Shown here: positions 1 through 9,440 of the stretch, in pieces
Layout of the letters: every line of letters begins with the position of its first letter
How positions within the stretch are numbered: position 1 is the first letter of the stretch
Source: Cupriavidus lacunae
GTDB lineage: Bacteria; Pseudomonadota; Gammaproteobacteria; Burkholderiales; Burkholderiaceae
Length of the DNA: 64,000 bases
Direction of reading: 5' to 3'
NCBI RefSeq assembly: GCF_003353055.1
Contig: NZ_QKWJ01000009.1
Location: 1-64,000 of the forward strand
Translations under genes and position numbers: made by a program
Notes under the pieces: generated by a model
The model's database searches: none
What the model was told of the DNA's origin: nothing
The model's input: the letters and a program-made list of their open reading frames with translations, nothing else

Positions 1-3
1 GAA

Positions 4-108
4 ATAAGTCTGTCGAGAAGGTGCGCGAGCCTAGGAGCGAAGCGCAGCAAGGCTGGAGCCTTGCGAGCATTCGCGACGACGGATCGTGCAGCTTATCGGC
101 AGACTTAT
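4..108. repeat. Imperfect 17-bp inverted-repeat pair near the left window edge
   Basis: Positions 4-20 (ATAAGTCTGTCGAGAAG) and the reverse complement of 92-108 (ATAAGTCTGCCGATAAG) match at 15 of 17 bases, in inverted orientation about 70 bp apart. This is seen directly. Such a pair is what a recombinase-recognised element end can look like, and the neighbouring sequence is full of gene remnants. The element itself, if any, lies outside the window, so its identity is open. Confidence 0.5.
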
Positions 109-126
109 GCAACGAACTTGCGACTC

Positions 127-142
127 AGGACACTAGTGTCCT
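127..142. repeat. Perfect 16-bp palindrome
   Basis: AGGACACTAGTGTCCT reads identically on both strands. It lies 18 bp right of the inverted-repeat pair at 4-108 and 18 bp left of a PIN-toxin remnant. It could be a site-specific recombination core or a regulator site; the sequence alone does not decide. Confidence 0.45.
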
Positions 143-160
143 ACCGGTGAGGCTTCCTGC

Positions 161-253
161 CTATACCACCCTGGTCACGGGATGGGAGCCGGCCATCGTC
201 GCGTCGGCCGTCAGCAGGGTCATGCCTTCGCTGAGCGCCTGGGCCACCAGCAT
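161..253 (-). pseudogene. Remnant of a VapC-type PIN-domain toxin (C-terminus only)
   Basis: The minus strand encodes about 30 residues, beginning MLVAQALSEGMTLLTADA and ending at a TAG. This matches the C-terminal alpha/beta segment of PIN-domain ribonuclease toxins, where (R)LLVAQA...GLTLLTAD is typical and the Asp belongs to the acidic metal site. The frame is closed by a stop four codons upstream of the Met, so roughly the first 100 residues are missing, and no VapB-type antitoxin is visible nearby. It is a dead fragment left by an earlier rearrangement. The family call rests on a short stretch. Confidence 0.5.
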
Positions 254-443
254 GCACACGCAACCCTAGCTAGAAAACTTAGCTAAGCATAGTCCGTCCG
301 GAAATTGCGCCATACCCCGCGCAGTCATTGCGCTGCGGCCGCCTGGGTACTTTGTATCGCTCTGTATTCGGGGCGACGCACGACAAGAAACATTGCATTC
401 CAGGCGGGATGCGGAAACATCCGGGATACGCACGGACGGTGAA

Positions 444-569
444 ATGCGGCTATCACCAGATCAGGAGGCCACCGCCATGCGCATCGCCGCCAGACACTAT
501 CCCCAGGCACCCCGCCGCTGGTGCCATGCCCCGCACTGCACGTCGCAGGCCAGCCGGAGGCAGCCATGA
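444..569 (+). CDS. Possible 41-aa small ORF coupled to the ccdA-like remnant
   Basis: An ATG at 444 opens 41 codons (MRLSPDQEATAMRIAARHYP...) ending at a TGA that overlaps the ATG of the following ccdA-like remnant by ATGA (566-569). The second in-frame ATG at 477 is preceded by AGGAGG (461-466). The overlap looks like translational coupling, but the product is basic, unrecognised and lies in a decaying region, so it may not be a real gene. Confidence 0.25.
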   Translation: MRLSPDQEATAMRIAARHYPQAPRRWCHAPHCTSQASRRQP

Positions 570-765
570 TCGACACCTTCCTTGCCTTCGCCGCCGGCGT
601 GCTGACCATTGCCTCGCCTTGCGTGCTGCCGGTGCTGCCGATGCTGCTCGGCGCGTCGCCGGGTGAAACCAGCCGCCTGCGCCCGCCGCCATGTACTTCC
701 AGTACGACACCCTTGCCGTCGCCTGGCTGACCTCTCTTTTCCCTGCCGCTCAACCTGGAGCCTGA
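566..765 (+). pseudogene. CcdA/DsbD-like transmembrane thiol transporter, internally deleted
   Basis: The first 33 or so residues contain FAAGVLTIASPCVLPVLPML, the first helix of CcdA/DsbD-type proteins that carry reductant across the inner membrane, including the conserved Pro-Cys. After RLRP the frame is lost. A different frame from 691 encodes MYFQYDTLAVAWLTSLFPAA and a TGA at 763-765, which resembles the last helix of the same family. The simplest reading is a deletion of the central four or five helices with a frame change at about 688. The thioredoxin-like gene that follows would have been its periplasmic partner. Confidence 0.6.
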
Positions 766-768
766 ACC

Positions 769-1298
769 ATGCACCGCATCCTTCGCACCCTGCTGGCGAC
801 TACTGTCATCGTTGCCGCCCCCTTGTCGCCCAATATGCCGTCGCGGCGCCAGCCGATTACGGCAAGGCGCCCGAATTCACCGGCATCGACAAATGGCTGA
901 ACTCCGAACCGCTGACCGTAGCCGGGCTGCGCGGCAAGGTCGTGCTGGTCGACTTCTGGACCTACAGCTGCATCAACTGCATCAACACGCTGCCCCATGT
1001 CCGCCAGTGGTACGACAAATACCGCGACAAGGGCCTGGTGGTGGTCGGCGTACACACGCCGGAGTTCGCTTACGAGAAATCCACCAGCAACGTGCAGGCG
1101 GCGCTCAAACGCTTTGATATTCACTACCCGGTAGCGCAGGACAACGCCTATGCCACCTGGAACGCCTGGAGCAACCAGTACTGGCCGGCGCTTTACCTGA
1201 TCGATGCCAACGGCACCGTGGTCTACAAGCACTTTGGCGAAGGCCAGTACGCGCAGACCGAGGCGGAGATCCAGAAGGCCCTGGCAGAGCGCCACTGA
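769..1298 (+). pseudogene. Periplasmic DipZ/TlpA-type thioredoxin, frameshifted in its signal peptide
   Basis: From about 822 the frame encodes a thioredoxin-fold domain with the redox motif CINC (WTYSCINCINTLPHV), the cis-Pro region NQYWPALYLID and an end at 1298. It resembles the thioredoxin domain of DipZ-type proteins, which exchange disulfides in the periplasm. The expected start, ATG 769 (MHRILRTLLATTVIVAAP), is a good signal peptide but sits in another frame. The switch falls in the CCCCC run at 818-822, and one extra C would restore a continuous protein. It is therefore a real frameshift, a phase-variable tract or a sequencing error. With its CcdA partner deleted just upstream, decay is plausible. 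Confidence 0.7.
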
Positions 1299-1342
1299 CC
1301 CCGGGGCGCCACGCTGGTTCTTGTCGTTCCGCGCACGGGAGT

Positions 1343-1372
1343 TGATACAAATTGTATGCAATCTTTGTATCA
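1343..1372. promoter_or_regulatory. Inverted repeat upstream of the nucleobase permease
   Basis: TGATACAAA (1343-1351) and TTTGTATCA (1364-1372) are perfect 9-bp inverted arms separated by 12 bp, about 180 bp before the permease start. It is probably an operator of a dimeric regulator that is not encoded next to it. Confidence 0.5.
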
Positions 1373-1554
1373 CGGAACGCTTATCCCTGTTATTCTTGCA
1401 CGCCTGTTGAGGCGGGAGATATCCTCCCCCGCCTCGCTCGCGGGGCAGTCGCCTCTGGCCCGCAGCGTGCAACCAGCGTGCCGGGGCTCCCCCGCCCGGC
1501 ACCAGAAAACAAGACAGGCCGGAACCATATCCGGCCAGACGACAGGAGACATGA

Positions 1555-2904
1555 ATGGCGCCCTTGCTGTTCAAGGTGGAAGACCGCCCCCCACGGTTGA
1601 CGACGTTCTTGCTTGCGCTCCAGCATCTGCTGGCGGCCCTTGGCGGCATCATTGCGGTACCGCTGGTCATCGGCGGTGCCCTGAAGCTGCCGCCTGACCA
1701 GGTCGTGGCACTGGTGAATGCCGCCCTGCTTGGCTCGGGCATCGTGACCATCATCCAGTGCAAGGGCGTCGGCCCGGTCGGCATCCGCATGCCGTGCGTG
1801 ATGGGCACCAGCTTCGCCTTTGTCGGCGCGGCCATCAGCGTGGGCATCGAGCACGGCGTGGCCGGCATCCTGGGCTCCGCGCTGGCGGGTTCGCTGGTGA
1901 TGATCCTGGGCAGCTTCTTCATGCCGGCGATCCGCAAGCTGTTTCCGCATACCGTCACCAGCGTGGTTGTCACCATGATCGGCCTGTCGCTGATTCCGGT
2001 AGCCATTGACTGGGCCGCCGGCGGCCACGGCAGCAGCCGCTATGGCTCGCCCGGCAACCTCGCGATTGCCGTCACAGTGCTGGCGCTGGTGGTGGCCGTG
2101 GTGCAGTGGGGCAAGGGCATGCTGTCGGCCTCGGCCATTGTCGTTGGCATTGCCGGCGGCTACCTGCTGTGCCTGGCACTGGGCCTGGTCGACTTCACGC
2201 AGTTTCACCAGGCGCCGATCATCGCGCTGCCGCAACCGCTGCACTTCGGCATGTCGTTCCCCATCTCGGGCATCGTCGCCATGTCGATTGCCTTCCTGGT
2301 GACCATCGTCGAGTCGACCGGCACGTTCATGGCGCTCGGCGCGGCCACGCAGCGGCCGATTTCCGGCAAGTGCCTGTCGCGCGGCATCCTGTGCGATGGC
2401 TTTGGCTCCGCCTTTGCGGCGCTGGTTTGCAGCCCGCCGCTGTCGACCTTTGCACAGAACGTCGGCGTGGTCTCGCTGACCGGCGTGGCCAGCCGCCATG
2501 TGGTGGCGCTGACCGGCGTGATGCTGCTGCTGGCCGGGCTGTTCCCGGTGCTGGGCGCGCTGGTGGTGACGATCCCGCAGCCGGTGCTGGGCGGCGCAGG
2601 CCTGATGATGTTCGCGATGATCGTGTCGGGCGGGATCCAGATGCTCAGCACGGTCAGGTTCACGCAGCGCAATACCCTGATCGTGGCGGTGTCGATCGGC
2701 TGCGGCCTGGCGGTGACGTTCCGCCCGGAACTGCTGTCGAAGCTGCCGGCCTTTGTCAACGAAGTGTTTGGCTCGGGCATCACGGTGGGCTCGCTGTCAG
2801 CGGTGATCCTCAACCTGCTGCTGCCTGGCGGCAAGGATGAGGAGCAAACGGCCGACGAAGGGCAGCATGGCGGCGTTGGCACCACTGCCGGCGAAGCAGC
2901 CTGA
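1555..2904 (+). CDS. NCS2-family nucleobase (xanthine/urate-type) permease
   Basis: This inner-membrane proton or sodium symporter of 449 aa should import purines such as xanthine or urate. The NCS2/NAT hallmarks are visible: ALQH in helix 1, the acidic VEST segment in helix 8 (about residues 250-258), and the NAT signature QNVGVVSLTGVASR in helix 10 region, where the Gln-Asn pair is typical of xanthine/urate members. Fourteen hydrophobic segments fit the family. ATG 1555 was preferred over the out-of-frame ATG at 1551; AGGAG precedes both. It is a single-gene unit bounded by an upstream inverted repeat and a strong downstream terminator. No purine catabolic gene is adjacent, so the exact substrate is unresolved. 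Confidence 0.85.
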   Translation: MAPLLFKVEDRPPRLTTFLLALQHLLAALGGIIAVPLVIGGALKLPPDQVVALVNAALLGSGIVTIIQCKGVGPVGIRMPCVMGTSFAFVGAAISVGIEHGVAGILGSALAGSLVMILGSFFMPAIRKLFPHTVTSVVVTMIGLSLIPVAIDWAAGGHGSSRYGSPGNLAIAVTVLALVVAVVQWGKGMLSASAIVVGIAGGYLLCLALGLVDFTQFHQAPIIALPQPLHFGMSFPISGIVAMSIAFLVTIVESTGTFMALGAATQRPISGKCLSRGILCDGFGSAFAALVCSPPLSTFAQNVGVVSLTGVASRHVVALTGVMLLLAGLFPVLGALVVTIPQPVLGGAGLMMFAMIVSGGIQMLSTVRFTQRNTLIVAVSIGCGLAVTFRPELLSKLPAFVNEVFGSGITVGSLSAVILNLLLPGGKDEEQTADEGQHGGVGTTAGEAA

Positions 2905-2917
2905 GCTGCCAGACATC

Positions 2918-2955
2918 GAAAAGGCGCGCGGGCAACCTTGCCCGCGCGCCTTTTG
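2918..2955. terminator. Bidirectional Rho-independent terminator
   Basis: A GC-rich 17-bp perfect stem (2919-2935 with 2938-2954) is flanked by an A-run on the left and a T-run on the right. It lies between the 3' ends of the convergent permease (+) and unknown 546-aa gene (-), so it can serve both. Confidence 0.85.
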
Positions 2956-2996
2956 CCTGTGATCTGCCCTGAATTCTGAGGCAATAGGTCCCGCAC

Positions 2997-4637
2997 TCAC
3001 GCCGCCTTGCGCGTTCGCCGCGCCGCTTCCGCTGCAGCATCGCGCAACTCCGGCGGCAGTACGCGCAGTTCCGCGGTGAAGAACGCCCGCTCCGCCGGCC
3101 GCAGCGCGGGCAGCTCGGCGGCCAGCCGCTCCACCGCGGCGCACGCCCTGATGGTGGCGCCTTGCTCATGGGCGAGATACCAGGCCAGTTCGAGCAGCAG
3201 GTTGGCCAGCTGCAGCGGCCCCAGCCTGACATGGCCGGCGTCGTGGTCTTCCAGTGCAAACGCGGCGACGGCAGACCAGCGCACGAAGCCCTTGGCCGGG
3301 GCAAACGGCGCATGGAACGGCCGCAGTGCGTCGATGGCATCGGCCACGGACAGCGGGCGCTGGCGGCGGAACGCGGCCATGCTGTCGCTGGACCTGGCCG
3401 GGCGGTCGGACGGCGGCGTATCGGGCCCGCAACTGCCGCGCGCGATGCGCAGCAGGAAGATCGCATTCCACGCGGTACCGCCGCCCACGCCGAACCGATC
3501 GCAGATCCACTCCGACAGCCCCAGCCAGCGCATGGCCTGCTGCTGCACCGCGCTGGCGGACAGCGTGCGCTCCGCATCGATCAGCCCGTGCCGCCAGAAC
3601 AGCCACAGGCTCAGCCCGATATTGGCCGCTGCGTGCTGCACGGCATCGACGGAATCGGCCTCGTACGCGGCCTGCAGCGCGCCCGCGAACGCATCCAGCG
3701 CCAGTTGCGCGGCCTGCGCAGTGGCGGCATGCGTGGCGCGCATGGCATCGGCCTTATGCAGCAGCGCTTCCAGGTTCAGCACTTCAAAGCGCACGCGCGG
3801 GTTGTAGCGCACCACCAGGCGCAGTTCCGGATCGGCGTGCAGGCGTTCCAGCCCGGCGCGTGCGCCGTCGCCATCGCCGCGCGTATAGCACTCCCATGCC
3901 CTCACGACGTGCGCCATGGCCAGGAACGCCGGTGTCGCCGCACCCGCGTCGGCAGCCTGCGCCAGCCGGTCGAAGCGCCTGAGCGCGGCGCGGCTCTGGT
4001 CGAGGCGCCCGCAGCGACGCCAGGCCTGGCTTTCCTTGAGCAGCGTCAGCGCCTGCTGGAAACCATCGCCGGCACTGCGCCGTGCCGCATGAAAGGACTC
4101 TGCCACCGCTGAACCGTGCGCCCCGGCATGGCCGTCCTGCGCGCTGCGCATGGCCTGCATCAGCTCGCTCCAGAAGGCCATGTCGCGCATCACGTAGCCG
4201 ACGCCGTCCGACTGGCTTGCCGGCGCCGCCTTCCCGCCGGCGTGAAAACCGAAATGCCGGGCCAGGGCGGCCGGGCCCAGGGTGCGCCCATCGGCAACAA
4301 AGCGCAGCCGGCGCGCGCTCGCCGCCGTGATCCAGAACGGCCCGCGGCTGCGGTGCGCCGGGTTGGCCGCGGCGGGATCGCGCTCGCGGTCCGCGCCCCA
4401 GCCAACCGCGACCTGCCAGCGCGTAAAGTCGGCAAACGCGCGCGACACCAGCATGCGCAGGTTGGCCGCAGTTGGAAACGCGCTGCGCACCACGGCGGCA
4501 GTGACACCGTCCTCGCCGCTGCGCTGGGCATGCCAGATGCGCGCCAGCAACCAGACCGACTGGTAGCGCGCGGGTTGGCCGTCGACCCGGTACGGGGCCG
4601 ATACATCGATACGGATCGGGGCGGGCGTGGCTGGCAT
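2997..4637 (-). CDS. Unknown 546-aa protein, probable winged-helix plus alpha-helical repeat
   Basis: I do not recognise this protein. The N-terminal 100 residues (YQSVWLLARIWHAQRSGEDGV..., LRMLVSRAFADFTRW, RSRGPFWIT) look like a compact helical or winged-helix module. The rest is Ala/Leu/Arg-rich amphipathic helix with features of an irregular TPR-like solenoid (FLAMAHVVRAWECYTRGDGDGA). There is no signal peptide or membrane segment, so it should be cytoplasmic. It is monocistronic, convergent with the permease and divergent from the beta-lactamase. A role in signalling or DNA binding would be a guess. Confidence 0.6.
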   Translation of the reverse strand: MPATPAPIRIDVSAPYRVDGQPARYQSVWLLARIWHAQRSGEDGVTAAVVRSAFPTAANLRMLVSRAFADFTRWQVAVGWGADRERDPAAANPAHRSRGPFWITAASARRLRFVADGRTLGPAALARHFGFHAGGKAAPASQSDGVGYVMRDMAFWSELMQAMRSAQDGHAGAHGSAVAESFHAARRSAGDGFQQALTLLKESQAWRRCGRLDQSRAALRRFDRLAQAADAGAATPAFLAMAHVVRAWECYTRGDGDGARAGLERLHADPELRLVVRYNPRVRFEVLNLEALLHKADAMRATHAATAQAAQLALDAFAGALQAAYEADSVDAVQHAAANIGLSLWLFWRHGLIDAERTLSASAVQQQAMRWLGLSEWICDRFGVGGGTAWNAIFLLRIARGSCGPDTPPSDRPARSSDSMAAFRRQRPLSVADAIDALRPFHAPFAPAKGFVRWSAVAAFALEDHDAGHVRLGPLQLANLLLELAWYLAHEQGATIRACAAVERLAAELPALRPAERAFFTAELRVLPPELRDAAAEAARRTRKAA

Positions 4638-4786
4638 CAGGCAGTCAGGGATGGATCAAAACGCAGGCAGCGCCGCCATGTTACGCAAGTTACAGGGCGT
4701 GTGGTTGGCGTTGCGCAAGCGCTCTCCTATGCTGCGCACCACGGTCCGGGCCCGGATTGCCATCCCCTCAACTCCTCTGCACAGCC

Positions 4787-5626
4787 ATGAACCATCGTCT
4801 TGCTCGTTTGCTGACGCCGGTGGCGTTCGGCCTCGGCCTGCTTGCCTCGACCCTGCCCGCGCTGGCGGCACCGAATGAAGTCCCGCTGGATGCCGCGCAA
4901 CTGTTCCGCCAGGCCGATACCACCGGCACCATGGTGATCTACGACCTGCGGCGCGACCGCATGCTGACCTTCAACAAGGCGCGCGCGGCCACGCAGTACT
5001 CGCCGGCATCGACCTTCAAGATCCTGAACTCGATGATCGGCCTGGAGACCGGCGCCGTGGCCGACGTCGACCATGACAAGCTGCCGTGGGACGGCAAGGT
5101 CTGGCTGGTCGGCGGCAAGGCCATCCTGCCCGACGCCTGCAACGCCGACGTACCGCTGCGCGTGGCTTTCCCCAACTCCTGCGTGCCGGCCTACCAGGCG
5201 CTGGCGCGGCGGGTAGGCGGCGCGGCCTACCAGCGCTACCTGAGTGCATCGCACTATGGCAACGCCGATAGTTCCGGGCAGGTCGACCGCTTCTGGCTGA
5301 ACGGCACGCTGCAGATCTCCGCCTACCAGCAGGTCGACTTCCTCAAGGGCGTGGTGCAGCGCACGCTGCCGTTCTCGCCCGCTACCTTCAGCGCCGTGGA
5401 CGACATCACGGTGATGGAGCGCACCGCTGGCTACACCCTGCACGCCAAGACCGGCTGGGCCGATTCGACCAGGCCGGCGGTGGGCTGGCTGGTGGGCTGG
5501 GTCGAGCGTGGCGGCGACGACTACCTGTTTGCGCTCAATCTGGACATGCTGCGGCCCGAGCATGCGAAGGCGCGGATGGAGATTGCACGCGCGGCGTTGC
5601 GCCAGGCGGGGGCGCTGCCGGATTGA
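4787..5626 (+). CDS. Class D (OXA-type) beta-lactamase
   Basis: This periplasmic serine hydrolase of 279 aa opens the beta-lactam ring. Residues 1-28 form a signal peptide ending ALAA. The class D motifs are present: S75-T-F-K78 (nucleophile and carboxylatable lysine), S131-C-V, Y157-G-N and K221-T-G followed by W. An upstream in-frame TTG at 4757 would only add ten residues before the signal peptide, so ATG 4787 is preferred. It stands alone, divergent from the unknown 546-aa gene. Chromosomal OXA enzymes are known in Ralstonia and Cupriavidus relatives; no mobile element is attached here. The spectrum cannot be read from the sequence. Confidence 0.9.
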   Translation: MNHRLARLLTPVAFGLGLLASTLPALAAPNEVPLDAAQLFRQADTTGTMVIYDLRRDRMLTFNKARAATQYSPASTFKILNSMIGLETGAVADVDHDKLPWDGKVWLVGGKAILPDACNADVPLRVAFPNSCVPAYQALARRVGGAAYQRYLSASHYGNADSSGQVDRFWLNGTLQISAYQQVDFLKGVVQRTLPFSPATFSAVDDITVMERTAGYTLHAKTGWADSTRPAVGWLVGWVERGGDDYLFALNLDMLRPEHAKARMEIARAALRQAGALPD

Positions 5627-5703
5627 GGCGAGCGAGCCGGCAAGATGTCGCGCAGACGCCGCGCCCGCTGGCCGTATCCCCCAGCCTCGGCAATTTCCGC
5701 TGA

Positions 5704-6249
5704 TTCTGGACGCTGAGCACCGACACCCTGTATGAAGACGGCTATCTCAGCCTGGCAACCGGGACCGGCACCATCACGCCGGGCCAGCGTCTTAGCGGCA
5801 ACTTCGTCAAGACATCGAGTCGCACGTCCACCGCGCTACTCAACACCTACGATCCATCCAACGCACTGGCCGAGAACCAGACTGCCATCGCCGGCAACTG
5901 GAAGTAGGATGGATTTGCCATGCAGATCGACGACGCGGGCAACCTCGCGGGCACCTATACCAGCGGCACCCGCATCTGCAACCTGCAAGGCACGGTGAAG
6001 CTTGCCGAGCCCGGAACGGCCAAAAACTTGTATGCCGTGAACGCGACCGCCGCCAATTCGACTCAACCGAACAGCACGGGCTGTGTCATGTCGACCGGCG
6101 TGTTGCACAAGGGCTTTGCCGCGATCCGGCTGATGCCAGCCAACGGCAGCATCGTCGCGACCAGCAGCATGCGCTATGTGCGGACACTTCTGATGGCCGG
6201 CAGCACGGGCTACGGCGGCTATTTCACCACGCAGATGTCGAAGCAATAG
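5704..6249 (+). pseudogene. Broken secreted/surface beta-rich protein gene
   Basis: One frame runs from 5704 to the TAA-less end at TAG 6247-6249 with the look of a small Ser/Thr/Gly-rich beta protein (LYEDGYLSLATGTGTITPGQ, DDAGNLAGTYTSGTRICNLQG, STGCVMSTGVLHKGFAAIRL). It is interrupted by TAG at 5905-5907, after AGNWK, and closed by TGA at 5701-5703, so signal peptide and N-terminus are missing. Sequence quality on both sides of the TAG is equally protein-like, which argues for one gene with a nonsense mutation. The shorter ORF starting at ATG 5920 could still be read, but without an export signal. The family is not recognised; a lipoprotein is likely. Confidence 0.6.
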
Positions 6250-6447
6250 AGGAAGCCAACGGCAGTCTGCACGCGGGCAAGCACGCATCCAGCCTGCAAG
6301 ACTGCCACCCGCCTTCTTTTAGCGGCCCACAGATGCGACGGAGCCGCCCTTTCCTTGCCTGTTTCCGATCGGCCGCTGTGCCGCATCCGGCATAAATCCG
6401 TCCGTCCTGGGGTTTTCCCGTGGTTGAGTTCTGTTCGCGCATATCAT

Positions 6448-6466
6448 TTAATTCACCATGAATTAA
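6448..6466. promoter_or_regulatory. Operator-like palindrome upstream of frcR
   Basis: TTAATTCA-CCA-TGAATTAA is a perfect 8-bp inverted repeat with a 3-bp centre, 57 bp before the regulator start. It is the best candidate for the binding site of the ROK regulator itself. Confidence 0.6.
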
Positions 6467-6522
6467 TTAATAGCGCTGACCATTCAAGGATCGTCGGGCC
6501 AGCCGAACAGGACGGAGACAAG

Positions 6523-7791
6523 ATGACCGCATCCAAAGCGGGCCGTGGCGTGAATTCCGCCAGCCTGCGCCTGTACAACGAACGTGCGCTGCTGCTGGCG
6601 CTGCGCCGAGCCGGCGAGGCCTCCAAGGCCGACCTCGCGCGCATGGCGCAGCTGACCAATACGGCGGTCGGCAGCATCGTGCAGACCCTGTCCGAAGAAG
6701 GCCTGGTCGAGCAGTCCGGGCGTCGCACGGAAGGCCAGCGCGGCCAGCCCGCCAGCCTGATCCGGCTGCAGCCCAAGGGCGCCTTCGGCATCGGCGTGCG
6801 GCTGGACCGGGGCAGCATCGAGGTGGCGATGGTGGACTTTGCCGGCCATATCCTGGCCAGCCGCGCCCACCAGCTGGTCCTGCCCCACCCCGACCAGGCG
6901 CTGGAGATGGTGCGGCACGACATCGCCGAGCTGCGCGCCCTGCTCACCCCCGCCGAACAGAAGCGGCTGCTGGGCATCGGCGTGGCGCAGCCCTATAACC
7001 TGGGCGCCTGGCTGCGCGAACTGGACGTACAGGGCGAAGCCTTCCAGGCGAGCTTCCGTGCATGGGACCAGGCTGACTTCCCCGCGATGCTCAACGCCGC
7101 CACCGGCCTGCCGGTCTTCGGCGAAAACGACGGCACCGCCGCCGCGGTGGCCGAGCTGTTCTATGGCCGCCACCATGCCCAGCATTTCCTCTACGTGTTC
7201 CTTGGTCCCGCCATCGGCGGTGGCGTGGTGCTCAATGGCGATTGCGTGCGCGGCGTCTCAGGGAACGCCGGCGATATCGCGATGATGCCGGTGCCGCCCA
7301 GCACCCTGCCCTCAGCGCCGTCGGCAAATGGCAACGGCAAGCGCCGTGACATCCTGATCTCGCGCGCGTCGCTCAACGCCCTGACCCGCCACCTGCGCCA
7401 CCACGGCGTGGTGGTCAACGGCCATGCCGACCTGCAGCGCCAGGTTGAACTGGCGCACCCCGCGGTCGAGGAATGGATTGCGGATTGCGTCGATGCGCTG
7501 GCCCCTGCGCTGCAGTCGGCCCTTGCCGTGCTCGACGTGCCGCTGGTGATCTTCGATGCCGATATCGACGGCGGCCTGGTCGCCACGCTGATCGCGCGCC
7601 TGCAGCAGGCGCTGGATGAGAGCGCCCCCGAGGCCCGCGCGCCCGCCACCGTGGTGCGCGGTTGCTTCGGCGCCAACGCCGGCGCGGTGGGTGCCGCGTC
7701 GCTGCCGATGTTCATGAATTTCTCGCCGCGCGCCGAGCTGCTGCGGGGTGCGTCCGCCATCGTTCCGGAGGCCAGCCATGCCATTGTCTGA
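6523..7791 (+). CDS. frcR: ROK-family transcriptional regulator of the fructose operon
   Basis: This is a 422-aa cytoplasmic repressor with an N-terminal winged helix (residues about 15-70: [34 protein letters not shown]) and a ROK sugar-kinase-like domain containing [11 protein letters not shown] and GGGVVLNG. The ROK zinc motif CxCGxxGC is absent, so it is a degenerate, probably non-kinase sensor. ATG 6523 (GGAGAC upstream) fits the helix-turn-helix start; longer in-frame starts back to 6355 would translate the operator region. It leads the operon and overlaps frcA by 14 bp, so fructose or fructose phosphate is the likely effector. The symbol follows gene order known from Cupriavidus necator. 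Confidence 0.8.
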   Translation: MTASKAGRGVNSASLRLYNERALLLALRRAGEASKADLARMAQLTNTAVGSIVQTLSEEGLVEQSGRRTEGQRGQPASLIRLQPKGAFGIGVRLDRGSIEVAMVDFAGHILASRAHQLVLPHPDQALEMVRHDIAELRALLTPAEQKRLLGIGVAQPYNLGAWLRELDVQGEAFQASFRAWDQADFPAMLNAATGLPVFGENDGTAAAVAELFYGRHHAQHFLYVFLGPAIGGGVVLNGDCVRGVSGNAGDIAMMPVPPSTLPSAPSANGNGKRRDILISRASLNALTRHLRHHGVVVNGHADLQRQVELAHPAVEEWIADCVDALAPALQSALAVLDVPLVIFDADIDGGLVATLIARLQQALDESAPEARAPATVVRGCFGANAGAVGAASLPMFMNFSPRAELLRGASAIVPEASHAIV

Positions 7792-9361
7792 AGCACCGCG
7801 TACTTCGCCCACGCCAGCCCATTTGCATGGCAGCCATGCGCCGTTGCTCGAACTGCGCAATATCTCCAAGACCTTCCCCGGCGTGAAGGCGCTCACCAAC
7901 ATGGAGCTTACCGTCTACCCTGGGGAAGTCCATGCCCTGATGGGCGAGAACGGCGCCGGCAAATCCACGCTGATGAAGATCCTGTCAGGCGCCTATATCG
8001 CCGACCCGGGCGGCGAGTGCCGCATCGCGGGCGAGCCGGTGGCCATCGACGGCCCGGCCACGGCGCGCGCCCACGGCGTGGCCGTGATCTACCAAGAGCT
8101 GAGCCTGGCACCCAACCTGAGCGTGGCCGAGAACATCTACCTGGGCCGCCACCTGCACCACCGCGGCATGGTCGACCGAGCCGCCATGGCGCGTGCCTGC
8201 GAGGCCACGCTGGCCCGGCTGGGCGCGGACTTCACGCCGCAGACGCCAGTGAATACGCTGTCGATCGCGCAGCGCCAGCTGGTGGAAATTGCCCGCGCGG
8301 TGCATTTCGAGACCCGCATCCTGGTCATGGACGAGCCCACCACGCCGCTGTCCACCCGCGAGACCGACCGCCTGTTCGCGCTGATCCGCCAGCTTCGCGC
8401 CGAAGGCATGGCCATCATCTACATCAGCCACCGCATGGCGGAAATCGATGAGCTGGCCGACCGCGTCACCGTGCTGCGCGACGGCTGCTTTGTCGGCACG
8501 CTCACGCGTGAGGCACTGACGCAGGCCGCACTGGTCAAGATGATGGTCGGGCGCGACCTGTCGGGCTTCTACACCAAGACCCACGGCGAGACCGCGCCGG
8601 GCGAGATCATGCTGTCGGTGCGCAATATGTCTGACGGGCGCCGCGTGCGCGGCTGCAGCTTCGACCTGCGCGCCGGCGAGGTGCTGGGCCTGGCGGGGCT
8701 GGTCGGAGCGGGGCGTACCGAGCTGGCACGGCTGGTCTTCGGCGCCGATACCCGCACCGATGGCGCCGTGTTCGTGGCGGGCACGCCGCTGGCCGTCGGA
8801 CCGCGCCAGGCGATCGATGCCGGCATCGCCTACCTGACCGAAGACCGCAAGCTGCAGGGCCTGTTCCTGGACCAGAGCGTGCACGAGAACATCAACCTGA
8901 TCGTGGCCGCGCGCGACGCCTTGCGCGGCGGGCGACTGAACCGCGCCAGCGCGCGGCAGCGCACGGCCGCGGCGATCCGCTCGCTCGGTATCCGCGTGGC
9001 GCACCCGCAGGTCAACGTGGGAGCCCTGTCCGGCGGCAACCAGCAGAAGGTGATGCTGTCGCGCCTGCTGGAAACCCGGCCGCGCGTGCTGATCCTGGAC
9101 GAGCCCACGCGCGGTGTGGATATCGGCGCCAAGGCCGAGATCTACCGGCTCATCAACGAGCTGGCGCGCTCCGGCGTGGCGGTGCTGATGATCTCCAGCG
9201 AGCTGCCCGAAGTGGTCGGCCTGTGCGATCGCGTGCTGGTGATGCGCGAAGGCGAGCTGGCCGGCGAGGTGCCGGGTTGTGCCGATGCCGCCGCCATGCA
9301 GGAACAGATCATCGCGCTGGCGACCGGCGCCGGCGAGCAAAAGCCCCCGGTCCTGCATTGA
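7778..9361 (+). CDS. frcA: Sugar (fructose) ABC transporter ATP-binding protein
   Basis: This 527-aa protein has two fused ABC ATPase halves of the RbsA/MglA/XylG (CUT2) type that energise uptake through FrcC. The first half has the Walker A GENGAGKS and the Walker B LVMDEPT, with a degenerate signature LSIAQRQ. The second has a degenerate Walker A (GLVGAGRTE) and the signature LSGGNQQ with LILDEPT. That asymmetry is normal for CUT2 ATPases. ATG 7778 has GGAGG at 7767-7771 and overlaps the frcR end, suggesting translational coupling. Confidence 0.9.
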   Translation: MPLSEAPRTSPTPAHLHGSHAPLLELRNISKTFPGVKALTNMELTVYPGEVHALMGENGAGKSTLMKILSGAYIADPGGECRIAGEPVAIDGPATARAHGVAVIYQELSLAPNLSVAENIYLGRHLHHRGMVDRAAMARACEATLARLGADFTPQTPVNTLSIAQRQLVEIARAVHFETRILVMDEPTTPLSTRETDRLFALIRQLRAEGMAIIYISHRMAEIDELADRVTVLRDGCFVGTLTREALTQAALVKMMVGRDLSGFYTKTHGETAPGEIMLSVRNMSDGRRVRGCSFDLRAGEVLGLAGLVGAGRTELARLVFGADTRTDGAVFVAGTPLAVGPRQAIDAGIAYLTEDRKLQGLFLDQSVHENINLIVAARDALRGGRLNRASARQRTAAAIRSLGIRVAHPQVNVGALSGGNQQKVMLSRLLETRPRVLILDEPTRGVDIGAKAEIYRLINELARSGVAVLMISSELPEVVGLCDRVLVMREGELAGEVPGCADAAAMQEQIIALATGAGEQKPPVLH

Positions 9362-9440
9362 ACCGTTGAATTCCGCTACAGGCCGGCAAAGAACGGCCGC
9401 GCCGGGGCGGCAAGCCGCCTCGCAGCATCAGGAGACACTT

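Noticed and set aside
92-142. Integron attC site
   Set aside because: The inverted arms lack the GTTRRRY/RYYYAAC core bases and no integrase or cassette array is visible.
21-269. 82-codon open frame on the plus strand at the left edge
   Set aside because: No family resemblance, no ribosome site, and the minus strand of the same bases carries a recognisable PIN-domain remnant.
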